Source of the DNA: Desulfovibrionaceae bacterium
Lineage (GTDB): Bacteria > Desulfobacterota > Desulfovibrionia > Desulfovibrionales > Desulfovibrionaceae
Direction of reading: 5' to 3'
Assembly: GCA_030539415.1 (NCBI GenBank)
Contig: JAUNSE010000072.1
Span: forward strand, 1-8,203
DNA length: 8,203 nucleotides
Part shown: positions 1 through 6,113 of the stretch, piece by piece
How the letters are laid out: the number at the start of each line of letters is the position of its first letter
How positions within the stretch are numbered: the first letter of the stretch is position 1
Program-made: the position numbers and the translations under genes
Notes under the pieces: model-generated
Seen by the model: the letters and a program-made list of their open reading frames with translations, nothing else
Told to the model about the DNA's origin: nothing
Databases searched by the model: none

Positions 1-585
1 GACACCCTTCGTCCCGAGGCGCCCCGCACCATCGCCGCCCTGAAGGAAGCGGGTGTGAGACCCGTGCTCCTCACCGGCGACCATGCCGCGGCAGCCGCCA
101 CGATCGCGGCCCGCGTCGGCATCGAGGACGTGCATCCCGACTGCCTGCCCGAAGACAAGATGCGCTTTGTGGAGCAGAACGAACGCAGCTTCGAGCATGT
201 CTGCATGATCGGCGACGGCATCAACGATGCCCCCGCCCTGAAGAGGGCCCGCGTGGGCATAGCCATGGGCGGCATCGGCAGCGACATCGCCATTGACGCC
301 GCCGACATTGTCCTGGTCGACGACGACATTCACATGCTCTCCCATGTGTTCAAGCTGGCGCGCCGCACCATGCGCACAATCAGGGGCAACCTGACCTTCT
401 CGATGGCCCTGAACTTCGCGGCCATCGCCCTGGCCATGACCGGCATACTCAATCCTGTGACGGGCGCCCTGGTGCACAACGCGGGCTCGGTCTTCGTCAT
501 CATCAATTCAATCTTCCTGCTCAACTGGGAGAGCGAGGCCAGGCGGCAGCCCTCGCCCGCCTCTCCCGCCCCCTCCGCGGCCTGA
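1..585 (+). CDS. Heavy-metal translocating P1B-type ATPase, C-terminal part (5' end outside the window)
   Basis: This is the end of an ATP-driven metal pump of the inner membrane; reading frame 1 is open from the first base, so the start lies upstream. Visible in order are the end of the P-domain (DTLRP, then LLTGDH, then LPEDK), the hinge motif GDGINDAPAL (bases about 211-240), which binds Mg2+ during phosphoryl transfer, and the VGIAMG and GSDIAI-AADI segments typical of P1B pumps. Two membrane helices follow (about bases 391-456 and 460-525). The last carries HNAGS and then NS, the place where P1B families hold metal-selecting residues. It is neither the MxxSS pattern of Cu pumps nor the lone Asp of ZntA-type pumps, so I leave the metal unassigned. 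The tail is short and Ala/Pro/Ser-rich. The phosphorylated DKTGT motif and the metal-binding N-terminus are not in the window. Confidence 0.93.
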   Translation, partial: DTLRPEAPRTIAALKEAGVRPVLLTGDHAAAAATIAARVGIEDVHPDCLPEDKMRFVEQNERSFEHVCMIGDGINDAPALKRARVGIAMGGIGSDIAIDAADIVLVDDDIHMLSHVFKLARRTMRTIRGNLTFSMALNFAAIALAMTGILNPVTGALVHNAGSVFVIINSIFLLNWESEARRQPSPASPAPSAA

Positions 586-591
586 TCCCGA

Positions 592-619
592 CTGTTCCGG
601 TTCTGCCAAACAGGAACAG
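592..619 (+). other. Hairpin just downstream of the ATPase gene
   Basis: CTGTTCC (592-598) and GGAACAG (613-619) form a perfect 7-bp stem with a 14-base loop, 7 bases after the ATPase stop codon. No T-run follows, so it is a poor intrinsic terminator. It may stabilise the mRNA 3' end or belong to the structured RNA that follows. Confidence 0.3.
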
Positions 620-654
620 GCAGCCGTCAGACACGCGCGAGCCTGCCATCCCGA

Positions 655-819
655 GCAAAACGGCGCCTCCCTGTCCTCCATCCGGCCTGACAGCCGGGGC
701 CGGACCCAGATCGGTCCGAGGGGAGCCCTGAGCAGATGACCTTGTCCGGAGAACACGGTCGCGCCGTTTTGCCAGCCATCCTCCGGACCGCCCGCCGCAT
801 TGCGGCGGGCGGTCTTTTT
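655..819 (+). ncRNA. Putative structured RNA with its own terminator, family not recognised
   Basis: GCAAAACGGCGC (655-666) is perfectly complementary to GCGCCGTTTTGC (761-772), closing a 94-base interior. Inside, directly stacked on it, CTCCC (667-671) pairs with GGGAG (721-725). That arm contains CGGACC-N6-GGTCCG (701-718) and CCGGC/GCCGG (682-686, 693-697). A third arm abuts the 3' strand of the closing stem: GACC-T-TGT (738-745) with ACA-C-GGTC (753-760). The whole fits a three-way junction with a single-stranded joint at 726-737. Thirteen bases later comes a strong terminator. No convincing promoter is visible upstream, so it could be a processed 3' UTR of the ATPase mRNA rather than a separate transcript. 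I checked for SRP, 6S, RNase P and tmRNA signatures by eye and did not find them. The pairing is seen; the RNA function is inferred. Confidence 0.4.
786..819 (+). terminator. Strong rho-independent terminator
   Basis: ACCGCCCGCCGC (787-798) pairs perfectly with GCGGCGGGCGGT (802-813) around an ATT loop; G786-C814 adds a thirteenth pair. Five T (815-819) follow. The T-run is only on the plus-strand side, so it ends plus-strand transcription: either the ATPase mRNA, about 200 bases past its stop codon, or the putative RNA in front of it. It separates both from the exported-protein gene. Confidence 0.9.
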
Positions 820-900
820 CTCGTCTGTCCGTCCGAAGGGACAAAATTCCCTCCCTGCCAGTTCTTCCGTTCGAAGCCGCCTTCCGGCCTGGAACTGCAG

Positions 901-924
901 AATTTGCACGCAATACTGCAAATT
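901..924. promoter_or_regulatory. Perfect 8-bp dyad, possible operator
   Basis: AATTTGCA (901-908) and TGCAAATT (917-924) are exact reverse complements with an 8-base spacer, giving a centre-to-centre distance of 16 bases, close to one and a half helical turns. A nested TTGC-AC-GCAA (904-913) lies in the left half. The AT-rich block stands out from the GC-rich surroundings. It lies 124 bases upstream of the exported-protein start, so an activator or repressor site is plausible; no regulator is identified. Confidence 0.35.
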
Positions 925-957
925 GCCCATCAATTGACCGAAAACTCACCAAAATCC

Positions 958-986
958 TTGCCTTTCTGATGAAACTTGCGTTAAAT
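958..986 (+). promoter_or_regulatory. Candidate sigma-70-type promoter for the exported protein / hydrolase pair
   Basis: TTGCCT (958-963) and TTAAAT (981-986) are separated by 17 bases; each matches four of six consensus positions. It sits in the most AT-rich stretch between the upstream terminator and the gene at 1048, and would give a leader of about 55 bases. It is a weak match chosen by position as much as by sequence. Confidence 0.3.
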
Positions 987-989
987 CCT

Positions 990-1001
990 CCGTGTACACG
1001 G
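990..1001. promoter_or_regulatory. 12-bp perfect palindrome, possible repressor site
   Basis: CCGTGTACACGG is a perfect palindrome with no spacer. It falls just past the candidate -10 box, about where transcription would begin, which is a common position for repressor operators. It lies 46 bases before the exported-protein start. As RNA it would form only a 4-bp stem, so a DNA-binding role is likelier than a hairpin. Confidence 0.35.
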
Positions 1002-1047
1002 TTCTTTTCCGACTTTCCTCTTTCTGTGCCCGGACCGGACGGTTTCA

Positions 1048-1563
1048 ATGCTTTCCAGACATGCCCCCCGCATCTGTGTCATTCTTCTGCTCGCGCTCTT
1101 TCTCCTGCTTGCCCCCAGCCACGGACAGGCCAAGGGACTGACGTGCGACTTCTATGACATTCCGGAGATTCCCGAGGGCTGGTCCGTGTCCATTCCGCCC
1201 GGCTTCAACGAAAGAAAAAGCTCTCTCGGCCATTTCATCAACAAGACAAAGGACTGTTCGGTCATGATCCAGGTCTCGGAAACAAAAACCCGGGCCACTC
1301 TGGCGGAAGCGACCGAACAGACGCTGAACAGTCTGCGCAGCAACGGCTGCAAAATCCTCAATGGACCGTCAAGGCAGGGCGAGCTCACCCGCCTGGAAGT
1401 CACGCTCACCGGCACTCCGGCCGTCATGTGGGTCGGAACCGACAGCGATGTGCTTGCCGTGACGGTCATATCGGGTGACCGCGAGGAGTGCCGTCTCTTC
1501 CTTGCAGCCTTCCGCAACGCCAGTCCCAGACTCTTCCCGTCAGCCGAACAGGTGCAGCCATGA
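1048..1563 (+). CDS. Small exported protein of unknown function
   Basis: A 171-residue protein that I do not recognise. It has a classic signal peptide: a basic start (R4, R8), a hydrophobic core at about residues 9-22 rich in Leu, and a probable cleavage site after A28 (G-Q-A before K29). There is no lipobox cysteine at the cleavage point, so it is probably soluble in the periplasm or secreted. The mature part of about 143 residues has exactly four cysteines (33, 70, 101, 148), enough for two disulfides, and reads as mixed beta strands with one helix (about 83-98). The ATG at 1048 is the only start giving the full signal peptide; the ribosome site before it is weak. The stop codon overlaps the start of the SGNH hydrolase in ATGA, suggesting coupled translation. 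The gene is certain to about 0.85; its function is unknown. Confidence 0.85.
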   Translation: MLSRHAPRICVILLLALFLLLAPSHGQAKGLTCDFYDIPEIPEGWSVSIPPGFNERKSSLGHFINKTKDCSVMIQVSETKTRATLAEATEQTLNSLRSNGCKILNGPSRQGELTRLEVTLTGTPAVMWVGTDSDVLAVTVISGDREECRLFLAAFRNASPRLFPSAEQVQP

Positions 1564-2231
1564 ACAGACGAATCCTCTTTTACGGCGACTCAAATACATG
1601 GGGTTACCGCCCTGGCGGCGGCCGCATCCCGGCCAACCGCCGCTACACAACCATGGTCACAAGACAGGCCGTGGATGTCATTCCGGTTGTGGACGGCCTG
1701 AACGGCCGCTGCAGCGCCTGGGAAAGCGATATATTCCCTCCGGAGCTTCTCGGCGGAGCGACTCTGGTCGAAAGCCTCAGGAAGGCCAACTCTCCCGACG
1801 GCCTGGCCATCATGCTGGGAACCAACGACATCATGCCGCCGCTCAATCTCTCCCGCGAGGCCATAACGGCAAATCTGCGCCGCATGGTGCAGGCCGCGCG
1901 CACCGAGTGCGCCGGCGCGCTGGACCTCGTCATCGTCTGCCCCCCGCCTCTTGCGCCCGCCGCCATCGAGAATCTCGTCCAGTCGGGCGAAGGCGACAGG
2001 AAGGTCCTGACCGCCGACCTCTCCGCTCCGCTCCGGGACCTGGCCGCCGAGGAAGACATCTATTTCCTCGACGGCGGAAACATCATAGAGCACATGGATG
2101 CCGAGGACGGCTTCCATCTCGCGGAAGTCGGGCATCTGCGCATAGGACTGGCACTTGGCAGTCTGCTGCGTTCACTTGCGGCCCGGCGCCCGCACATGCT
2201 GCACTACATCTCCCGCAGGTGCTGCTCCTAG
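1560..2231 (+). CDS. SGNH/GDSL-family hydrolase, MsAcT-like arylesterase type
   Basis: A 223-residue serine esterase or acyltransferase of the SGNH fold. Block I is GDSNTWGY with nucleophile S11; block II glycine is near G49 (LNGR); block III is GTND with N89; block V is D183-G-F-H186, giving the Ser-Asp-His triad. The segment LVIVCPPPLAP (123-133) and the whole pattern resemble the arylesterase/acyltransferase MsAcT of mycobacteria, from memory of that family. No signal peptide or membrane helix is seen, so it should act in the cytosol. The natural substrate is unknown; small acyl esters are typical. The ATG at 1560 is chosen because it places GDSN at residue 9, as usual, and overlaps the upstream stop codon in ATGA; an in-frame ATG at 1488 would lie inside the upstream gene. 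The end overlaps rdgB on the other strand. Confidence 0.9.
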   Translation: MNRRILFYGDSNTWGYRPGGGRIPANRRYTTMVTRQAVDVIPVVDGLNGRCSAWESDIFPPELLGGATLVESLRKANSPDGLAIMLGTNDIMPPLNLSREAITANLRRMVQAARTECAGALDLVIVCPPPLAPAAIENLVQSGEGDRKVLTADLSAPLRDLAAEEDIYFLDGGNIIEHMDAEDGFHLAEVGHLRIGLALGSLLRSLAARRPHMLHYISRRCCS

Positions 2232-2866
2232 CCGGCGAGCCAGGCCGGCCAGGCTCTCACGAGCGCTCTGACGGCACACCCTCTGTGGCTGCGCCCCATC
2301 TTCTGCTCGCGCGTCATTTCGGCCGCCGAAATGCCCAGCTCCTCGTCCAGGAAGACAGGGTCGTAGCCGAAGCCGTTCGTGCCGCGGCACTCCGCGAGAA
2401 TGCGTCCCTCCCAGGCTCCGCTCACGATCAGGGCCTGCTCGCGCGCATACAGTCCGGGGCGGACAGCCGCCATTGTGCACACAAAGCGGGCCGTGCGTCC
2501 CGAATCGGGAACACCGGCCATTTCGGCAATAAGCTTGCGTATGTTGCAGGCATCTCTTGTTTCGCCCTCAAGCAGGGGCATATCATCGGAATAGCGGGCC
2601 GAATAGACACCGGGACGACCGTTCAGAGCATCCACTTCCAGACCAGAATCGTCGGCTATACTTGTCAGGCCGGTAATTCTGGCCACGGCAGCGGCCTTGA
2701 TGCAGGCATTGTCGGCAAATGTCGTGCCGTCCTCAATGATATCGCCAACCTCCGGGAATTCGCCCAGGCCCAGCACCTCGACGCCGAGGGCTTTCAGCGG
2801 TTCGGCCAGCTCGCGAACCTTGCCCTGATTGTGAGTGGCCAGCACGACCCTGCGCAGCTGTGTCAT
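2228..2866 (-). CDS. rdgB: RdgB/HAM1-family XTP/dITP diphosphatase
   Basis: This 212-residue cytosolic enzyme hydrolyses non-canonical purine triphosphates (dITP, ITP, XTP) to monophosphate and pyrophosphate, keeping deaminated bases out of DNA and RNA. Family signatures are all present: LATHNQGKVREL at the N-terminus (residues 9-20), GTTFADNA (47-54), ADDSGLEVDALNGRPGVYSARY-type metal and catalytic segment (71-92, with D72/D73), GTNGFGYDPVF near the C-terminus, and SHRG before the end. Length is slightly above the usual 195-205. The start at 2866 is supported by a good ribosome site (AGGGGGA about 7 bases upstream) and by the normal distance to the THN motif; an in-frame ATG at 2938 would add 24 residues unlike the family. 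It is transcribed alone here, divergently from the neuB-like gene, and its last bases overlap the end of the SGNH gene. Confidence 0.95.
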   Translation of the reverse strand: MTQLRRVVLATHNQGKVRELAEPLKALGVEVLGLGEFPEVGDIIEDGTTFADNACIKAAAVARITGLTSIADDSGLEVDALNGRPGVYSARYSDDMPLLEGETRDACNIRKLIAEMAGVPDSGRTARFVCTMAAVRPGLYAREQALIVSGAWEGRILAECRGTNGFGYDPVFLDEELGISAAEMTREQKMGRSHRGCAVRALVRAWPAWLAG

Positions 2867-3157
2867 GTCACTTTCCCCCTGTCTGCCGGACGGCTCCGGC
2901 CGGCAGCTGTTTGCTGTTCCCGTCACGGCCGGCGGCATGCGGCGCCGGCTGACCGGAAAGACGTTCGGAAGCTGGAGCGGTCTCCCTTCCGTGCGGGCGA
3001 GTGTACTCCGTGACAGAGCAAAGAGCCAGACTCGCCTCTCTCCGAGGGAGCAGGCCGCGTCCGTTTTGCCTTCCCGTGCGTTCTGTGCTAGCTAGGGGCC
3101 AATGCCATCCGGCTCGTCAGGAGGCCTGTTGTCCAGCCACGGTTCGTTCAGACAATT
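2867..3157. other. Divergent control region between rdgB and the neuB-like gene
   Basis: This 291-base stretch holds no convincing gene. Both genes read away from it, so it must carry their promoters. Seen: a 24-base near-palindrome next to the rdgB start (listed separately); GCCGGC/GCCGGC (2928-2933, 2944-2949); a weak minus-strand promoter candidate, TGGCTC-17-TACACT (plus positions 3000-3028); and a weak plus-strand candidate, TTGCCT (3066-3071) with TAGCTA (3089-3094) behind a TG extension. The promoter guesses are low confidence. Confidence 0.4.
2883..2906 (-). promoter_or_regulatory. 24-base near-palindrome in the rdgB leader
   Basis: CTGCCGGaCGG and CCGgCCGGCAG flank a CT centre: ten of eleven paired positions match. 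On the minus strand it ends about 5 bases before the rdgB ribosome site, so it could be a leader hairpin affecting ribosome access, or a DNA operator. Confidence 0.35.
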
Positions 3158-4222
3158 ATGAAGCACATTTCAGACTACATGACCATACCGGTCTGCGAGC
3201 AGCGCATTGCCATGCCCTACGTCATTGCCGAAGCGGGAGTGAACCACGAGGGCAGCATGGAGCTGGCGAAGCGCCTTGTTTGCGAGGCCGCCGAGGGCGG
3301 CGCCGACGCCATCAAGTTTCAGACCTACCGCGCCGCCACCCTGGCCTCGAAGGACAGCCCGGCCTACTGGGACACGAGCAAGGAGCCCACAAAAAGCCAG
3401 TACGAGCTTTTTTCCAGGCACGACTCGTTCTGGAAAAACGAGTTCGAGCAGCTGAAGCGCCTGTGCGACGACGAGGGCATCGCCTTCATGTCCACACCGT
3501 TCGACACGGAAAGCGCCCGTTTTCTGGCTCCGCTCATGGATGTCGTCAAGATTTCCTCGTCGGACATCACCAACAAGCCCTTCATCCGCTATCTGTGCGG
3601 CTTCGGCAAGCCCATACTGCTTTCCACCGGCGCGTCGAGCCTGCACGAGACGGCCGAGGCGGTGGAATGGATCGAGGATGCCGGCATCAGACCAGCCCTG
3701 ATGCACTGCGTTCTCAACTACCCCACGGCGGACGAGAACGCGGCTCTCGGCATGATAGTCGGTCTCAGACGCCATTTCCCGGATCTTGCCGTCGGCTATT
3801 CCGACCACACCCTGCCCGGCGACATGCACATTCTGACCACGGCCGTGCTTCTGGGCGCGCGCATTCTGGAAAAGCACTTCACCTTTGACAAGACGCTGCC
3901 CGGCAACGATCACTACCACGCCATGGACAAGCGGGATCTGACCCGCTTCCTGGAAGGCATGCGGACTGTTCTGGCCAGTGTGGGCGACTTTGCCGTGCGC
4001 TCGCTGCCTTCGGAGGAACCGGCCAGAAAAAATGCCCGCCGCTCCCTGGTGGCGGCGAGAGCCATTGCCGCCGGCAGCGTGCTGAGCGAGAACGACCTGA
4101 CCTGGAAGCGTCCCGCCAGCGGCATTTCGCCCCGCTGCATTGACGAGGTTGTCGGGCTGCGCGCACGCAGAGACATCGACGAAGACACCGTTCTTTCCTG
4201 GTCCGATCTGGATCGCGCCTGA
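3158..4222 (+). CDS. neuB: NeuB/SpsE-family nonulosonic (sialic-type) acid synthase
   Basis: A 354-residue cytosolic enzyme that condenses phosphoenolpyruvate with a hexosamine (N-acetylmannosamine or a modified sugar) to a nine-carbon acid. The TIM-barrel synthase domain (about 20-275) shows AEAGVNHEGS (24-33), IKFQTY (52-57), FMSTPFD (110-116), KISSSDITNKP (131-141), LSTGASSLHE (155-164), CVLNYPT (184-190), GYSDHT (213-218) and EKHFT (238-242). E25, K53, Q55, H217 and H240 sit where this family holds substrate and metal ligands. A C-terminal SAF (antifreeze-like) domain follows (about 293-350) with KRP-SGIS (317-324). It looks complete and active. Sialic, legionaminic and pseudaminic synthases cannot be told apart here, so the symbol marks the family. 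The ribosome site is weak; the ATG at 3179 (M8) is an alternative start. The next gene begins 8 bases after the stop codon, so they form an operon. Confidence 0.92.
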   Translation: MKHISDYMTIPVCEQRIAMPYVIAEAGVNHEGSMELAKRLVCEAAEGGADAIKFQTYRAATLASKDSPAYWDTSKEPTKSQYELFSRHDSFWKNEFEQLKRLCDDEGIAFMSTPFDTESARFLAPLMDVVKISSSDITNKPFIRYLCGFGKPILLSTGASSLHETAEAVEWIEDAGIRPALMHCVLNYPTADENAALGMIVGLRRHFPDLAVGYSDHTLPGDMHILTTAVLLGARILEKHFTFDKTLPGNDHYHAMDKRDLTRFLEGMRTVLASVGDFAVRSLPSEEPARKNARRSLVAARAIAAGSVLSENDLTWKRPASGISPRCIDEVVGLRARRDIDEDTVLSWSDLDRA

Positions 4223-4230
4223 TTCAAGCA

Positions 4231-5997
4231 ATGCTGACACGTTTTCCCAATACTCCCCGCTCCGGGGCGGAAAAAGAGCGCAGAAGAACTCTTGTTCTCG
4301 GCGCCATGCCCCTGAAGTCCGATCCCGCAGCCACTATGGCCGCGGGCCCCTGGTGCTTTGCGGGCAGGGAGGATTTCTTCCCCGACTGGGAGGAGCAGTT
4401 CAGCTTTGCTCCCGAGCCTTTTCAGGACAGAAAGCTGCAGGCCGAAGCCATAGCCGAAGCCGAAGCCCTGGCCGCGGACATCATTCCCCGTCTGGCCGAA
4501 CACCTTGCGCCAGGCTCGACCCTGCCCGCAGTCTACTGGGAAACGCTGCTGGCCCCTTTCGCCATCAACGCGGCAAGAATCATTGTGGACGTCTGGCACC
4601 GCGTGCAGGCCCTTGTGGAGGCCGAAGGCAGAAATCCTCTCGAGGTGGAGCTGCTGCCCGAGTCCTGCACCTTCCTCATGGGGACTGACGCCGATGTCAT
4701 CCTTCGCGGCGCGCTCAACCCCCTCTGCCTGCACTGGCTCCTCTCCATGCTGCTGCGCCCGCTGCTTCCGAAAGGCTGGACGGCCCGCACCGGAGAGCAT
4801 GTGGCCGAAAGCTATCCGGCGTCCCGCCCGGAAGGTCTGCGCGCGCATCTGCGTGACTGGGCAAGGCGCATGAGCCTCCGCCTGCCGGTGCCCCCGCTCA
4901 AGGGAATCACGCTTCGGCAGAGCCTGCGCTGGTCTCTGGCGCTGAATCACCCGAGCAGCGCCATGGATGGATCCCGCTCTCTGGCCGCTCATTTTTCCAG
5001 CCGGGCAACAGGCGTCCGGGCCAATCTGCCGCTGGACCCCATGCGCCTCTATCTGGCTCTTCTGCCGCAGACGCTGCGCGACCTGCGCCATCCCCGCTCC
5101 ATTCGCCCGATGGCCTCGCCGAAGACCCGCCTTGCCGGCATCCATCTCTACGAGGACGCGGTCTACAGACAGAGGCTGGCCGTCTGGCGGGCGCGAGGCG
5201 GACGCATCGTCTGCCTGCAGCACGGCGGCAATTACGGCATGATGCGCCACACGAGCGCGGCGGAATTCGTGGAGTACAGCCAGCACGCCTTCATCACCTG
5301 GGGCTGGACCAGATACCGCAGCGCGTGCGGCAGCGCGGCCGGCGAAGGGACCTTCCTGCCCCTGCCGTCACCGCAGCTTGCTCGCCTGCACAACGCCTGG
5401 AAGGGCGGCGGCGTCAACATCCTCTTTGTGGGCACGGAAATGCCGTCCTTCGGCTATCAGCTGGACTCGCATCCGACACCGCTGCAGAACGTGCAGTACC
5501 GCGATGACAAGCAGTGGCTTCTGGAAGCGCTGGGCAGACGGCGCAGGGACATCACCCTGTACCGGCCGTATTTTCCCGTGCCGGGCACGCTGGACGATGC
5601 CACCTGGGTGCTGCCGCGCTTCCCGCATGTGCATCTGTGCTCGGGCTCCCTGGTGCCGCAGATGCTCGCGTGCCGTCTGCTTGTGCTCGACCATCACGGC
5701 ACCACCCTGCTGGAGGCCATGGCCGCCAACGTGCCGACAATCTGCTACTGGGATCCCTCTTTCTGGCCTGTCTCACCGGACTTTCAGCGCGTGATGCTGC
5801 ATCTCGGCGAAGCCGGCATCTGGCATTCAAGCGCCGAATCCGCGGCCGCCCGCATCGACGAGGTCTGGCCCTTCCTCATGGCCTGGTGGCAGTCGGACCG
5901 GGTGCAGGCTGCCAGAACGTCCTTTCTGGAATCGTTCGCGCTGTGTTCCGAAAAAGACCTGGAGGCCATGTGGGTGCACACGCTGCGGCACCTCTGA
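4231..5997 (+). CDS. LIC12162-family putative glycosyltransferase (surface polysaccharide)
   Basis: A 588-residue cytosolic protein without membrane helices. It matches my recollection of the LIC12162 putative transferase family, named from a Leptospira O-antigen locus: an N-terminal module with GPWCF (39-43) and an FPDWE-like segment, then YW (102-103) in a helix-rich part, and a C-terminal GT-B-like half with QHGGNYG (330-336), a WGW (357-359), and DHHGTTLLEA (487-496) followed by YWDP (506-509). The DHHGTT-LEAMAANVPT stretch looks like the nucleotide-sugar-binding end of GT-B enzymes. Length fits the family. Donor and acceptor are unknown; the preceding neuB-like gene suggests a nonulosonic acid pathway, but that is inference. 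The ATG at 4231 keeps an 8-base gap to the upstream gene; M26 (4306) is a possible alternative because the first 35 residues are unlike the conserved core. Neither start has a strong ribosome site. Confidence 0.82.
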   Translation: MLTRFPNTPRSGAEKERRRTLVLGAMPLKSDPAATMAAGPWCFAGREDFFPDWEEQFSFAPEPFQDRKLQAEAIAEAEALAADIIPRLAEHLAPGSTLPAVYWETLLAPFAINAARIIVDVWHRVQALVEAEGRNPLEVELLPESCTFLMGTDADVILRGALNPLCLHWLLSMLLRPLLPKGWTARTGEHVAESYPASRPEGLRAHLRDWARRMSLRLPVPPLKGITLRQSLRWSLALNHPSSAMDGSRSLAAHFSSRATGVRANLPLDPMRLYLALLPQTLRDLRHPRSIRPMASPKTRLAGIHLYEDAVYRQRLAVWRARGGRIVCLQHGGNYGMMRHTSAAEFVEYSQHAFITWGWTRYRSACGSAAGEGTFLPLPSPQLARLHNAWKGGGVNILFVGTEMPSFGYQLDSHPTPLQNVQYRDDKQWLLEALGRRRRDITLYRPYFPVPGTLDDATWVLPRFPHVHLCSGSLVPQMLACRLLVLDHHGTTLLEAMAANVPTICYWDPSFWPVSPDFQRVMLHLGEAGIWHSSAESAAARIDEVWPFLMAWWQSDRVQAARTSFLESFALCSEKDLEAMWVHTLRHL

Positions 5998-6033
5998 TCC
6001 TCTCCCTGTGCGCGCTCTTCCGCGCCCCCTCCC

Positions 6034-6053
6034 GACAGCCCGCTCTGGCTGTC
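6034..6053 (+). terminator. Possible hairpin terminator after the neuB-like operon
   Basis: GACAGCC (6034-6040) and GGCTGTC (6047-6053) form a perfect 7-bp stem with a 6-base loop, 36 bases past the transferase stop codon. The bases after it are C-rich with few T, so it is at best a weak intrinsic terminator; near-copies of CCGCGCCCC stand on both sides. Confidence 0.35.
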
Positions 6054-6100
6054 CTCTCCCGCGCCCCTTTCCGTTCCGCGGTGAAGAGCCATCTCATTTT

Positions 6101-6113
6101 GTCAGGAGCTGAC
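6101..6113 (+). promoter_or_regulatory. Ribosome-binding site inside a small hairpin
   Basis: AGGAG (6104-6108) is the only Shine-Dalgarno match before the ATG at 6121, 12 bases away, which is longer than usual. It lies in GTCAG-GAG-CTGAC, a perfect 5-bp stem with a 3-base loop, so the site may be partly hidden in the mRNA. Confidence 0.35.

Noticed and set aside
726..750. Resemblance to the SRP RNA core (GCAGATGAC and GTCCGGA both occur)
   Set aside because: The two pieces are in the wrong order, and the GGAA-tetraloop rod of SRP RNA cannot be formed.
736..969. Possible 77-residue protein
   Set aside because: It runs straight through the strong terminator stem and has no ribosome site or recognisable domain.
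976..987. Possible sigma-54 -12 element (TTGC at 976-979)
   Set aside because: There is no GG at the required distance upstream.
1488..1559. Upstream ATG start for the SGNH hydrolase
   Set aside because: It would lie deep inside the upstream gene and displace GDSN from its usual place near residue 9.
2867..2938. Upstream ATG start for rdgB
   Set aside because: The added 24 residues are unlike the family, and the ATG at 2866 has a good ribosome site.
1475..3013. Plus-strand open frame of 512 codons across the hydrolase and rdgB
   Set aside because: It runs out of frame through one gene and antisense through another, and its protein is Arg/His/Pro-rich without motifs.
3170..4240. Minus-strand open frame of 356 codons opposite the neuB-like gene
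   Set aside because: It mirrors a clear NeuB coding region and has no motif of its own.
3913..5286. Long minus-strand open frame of 457 codons opposite the transferase
   Set aside because: The plus strand encodes a recognisable family over this whole stretch. The antisense protein is low-complexity Arg/Gln/Gly-rich, as expected for GC-rich shadow frames.
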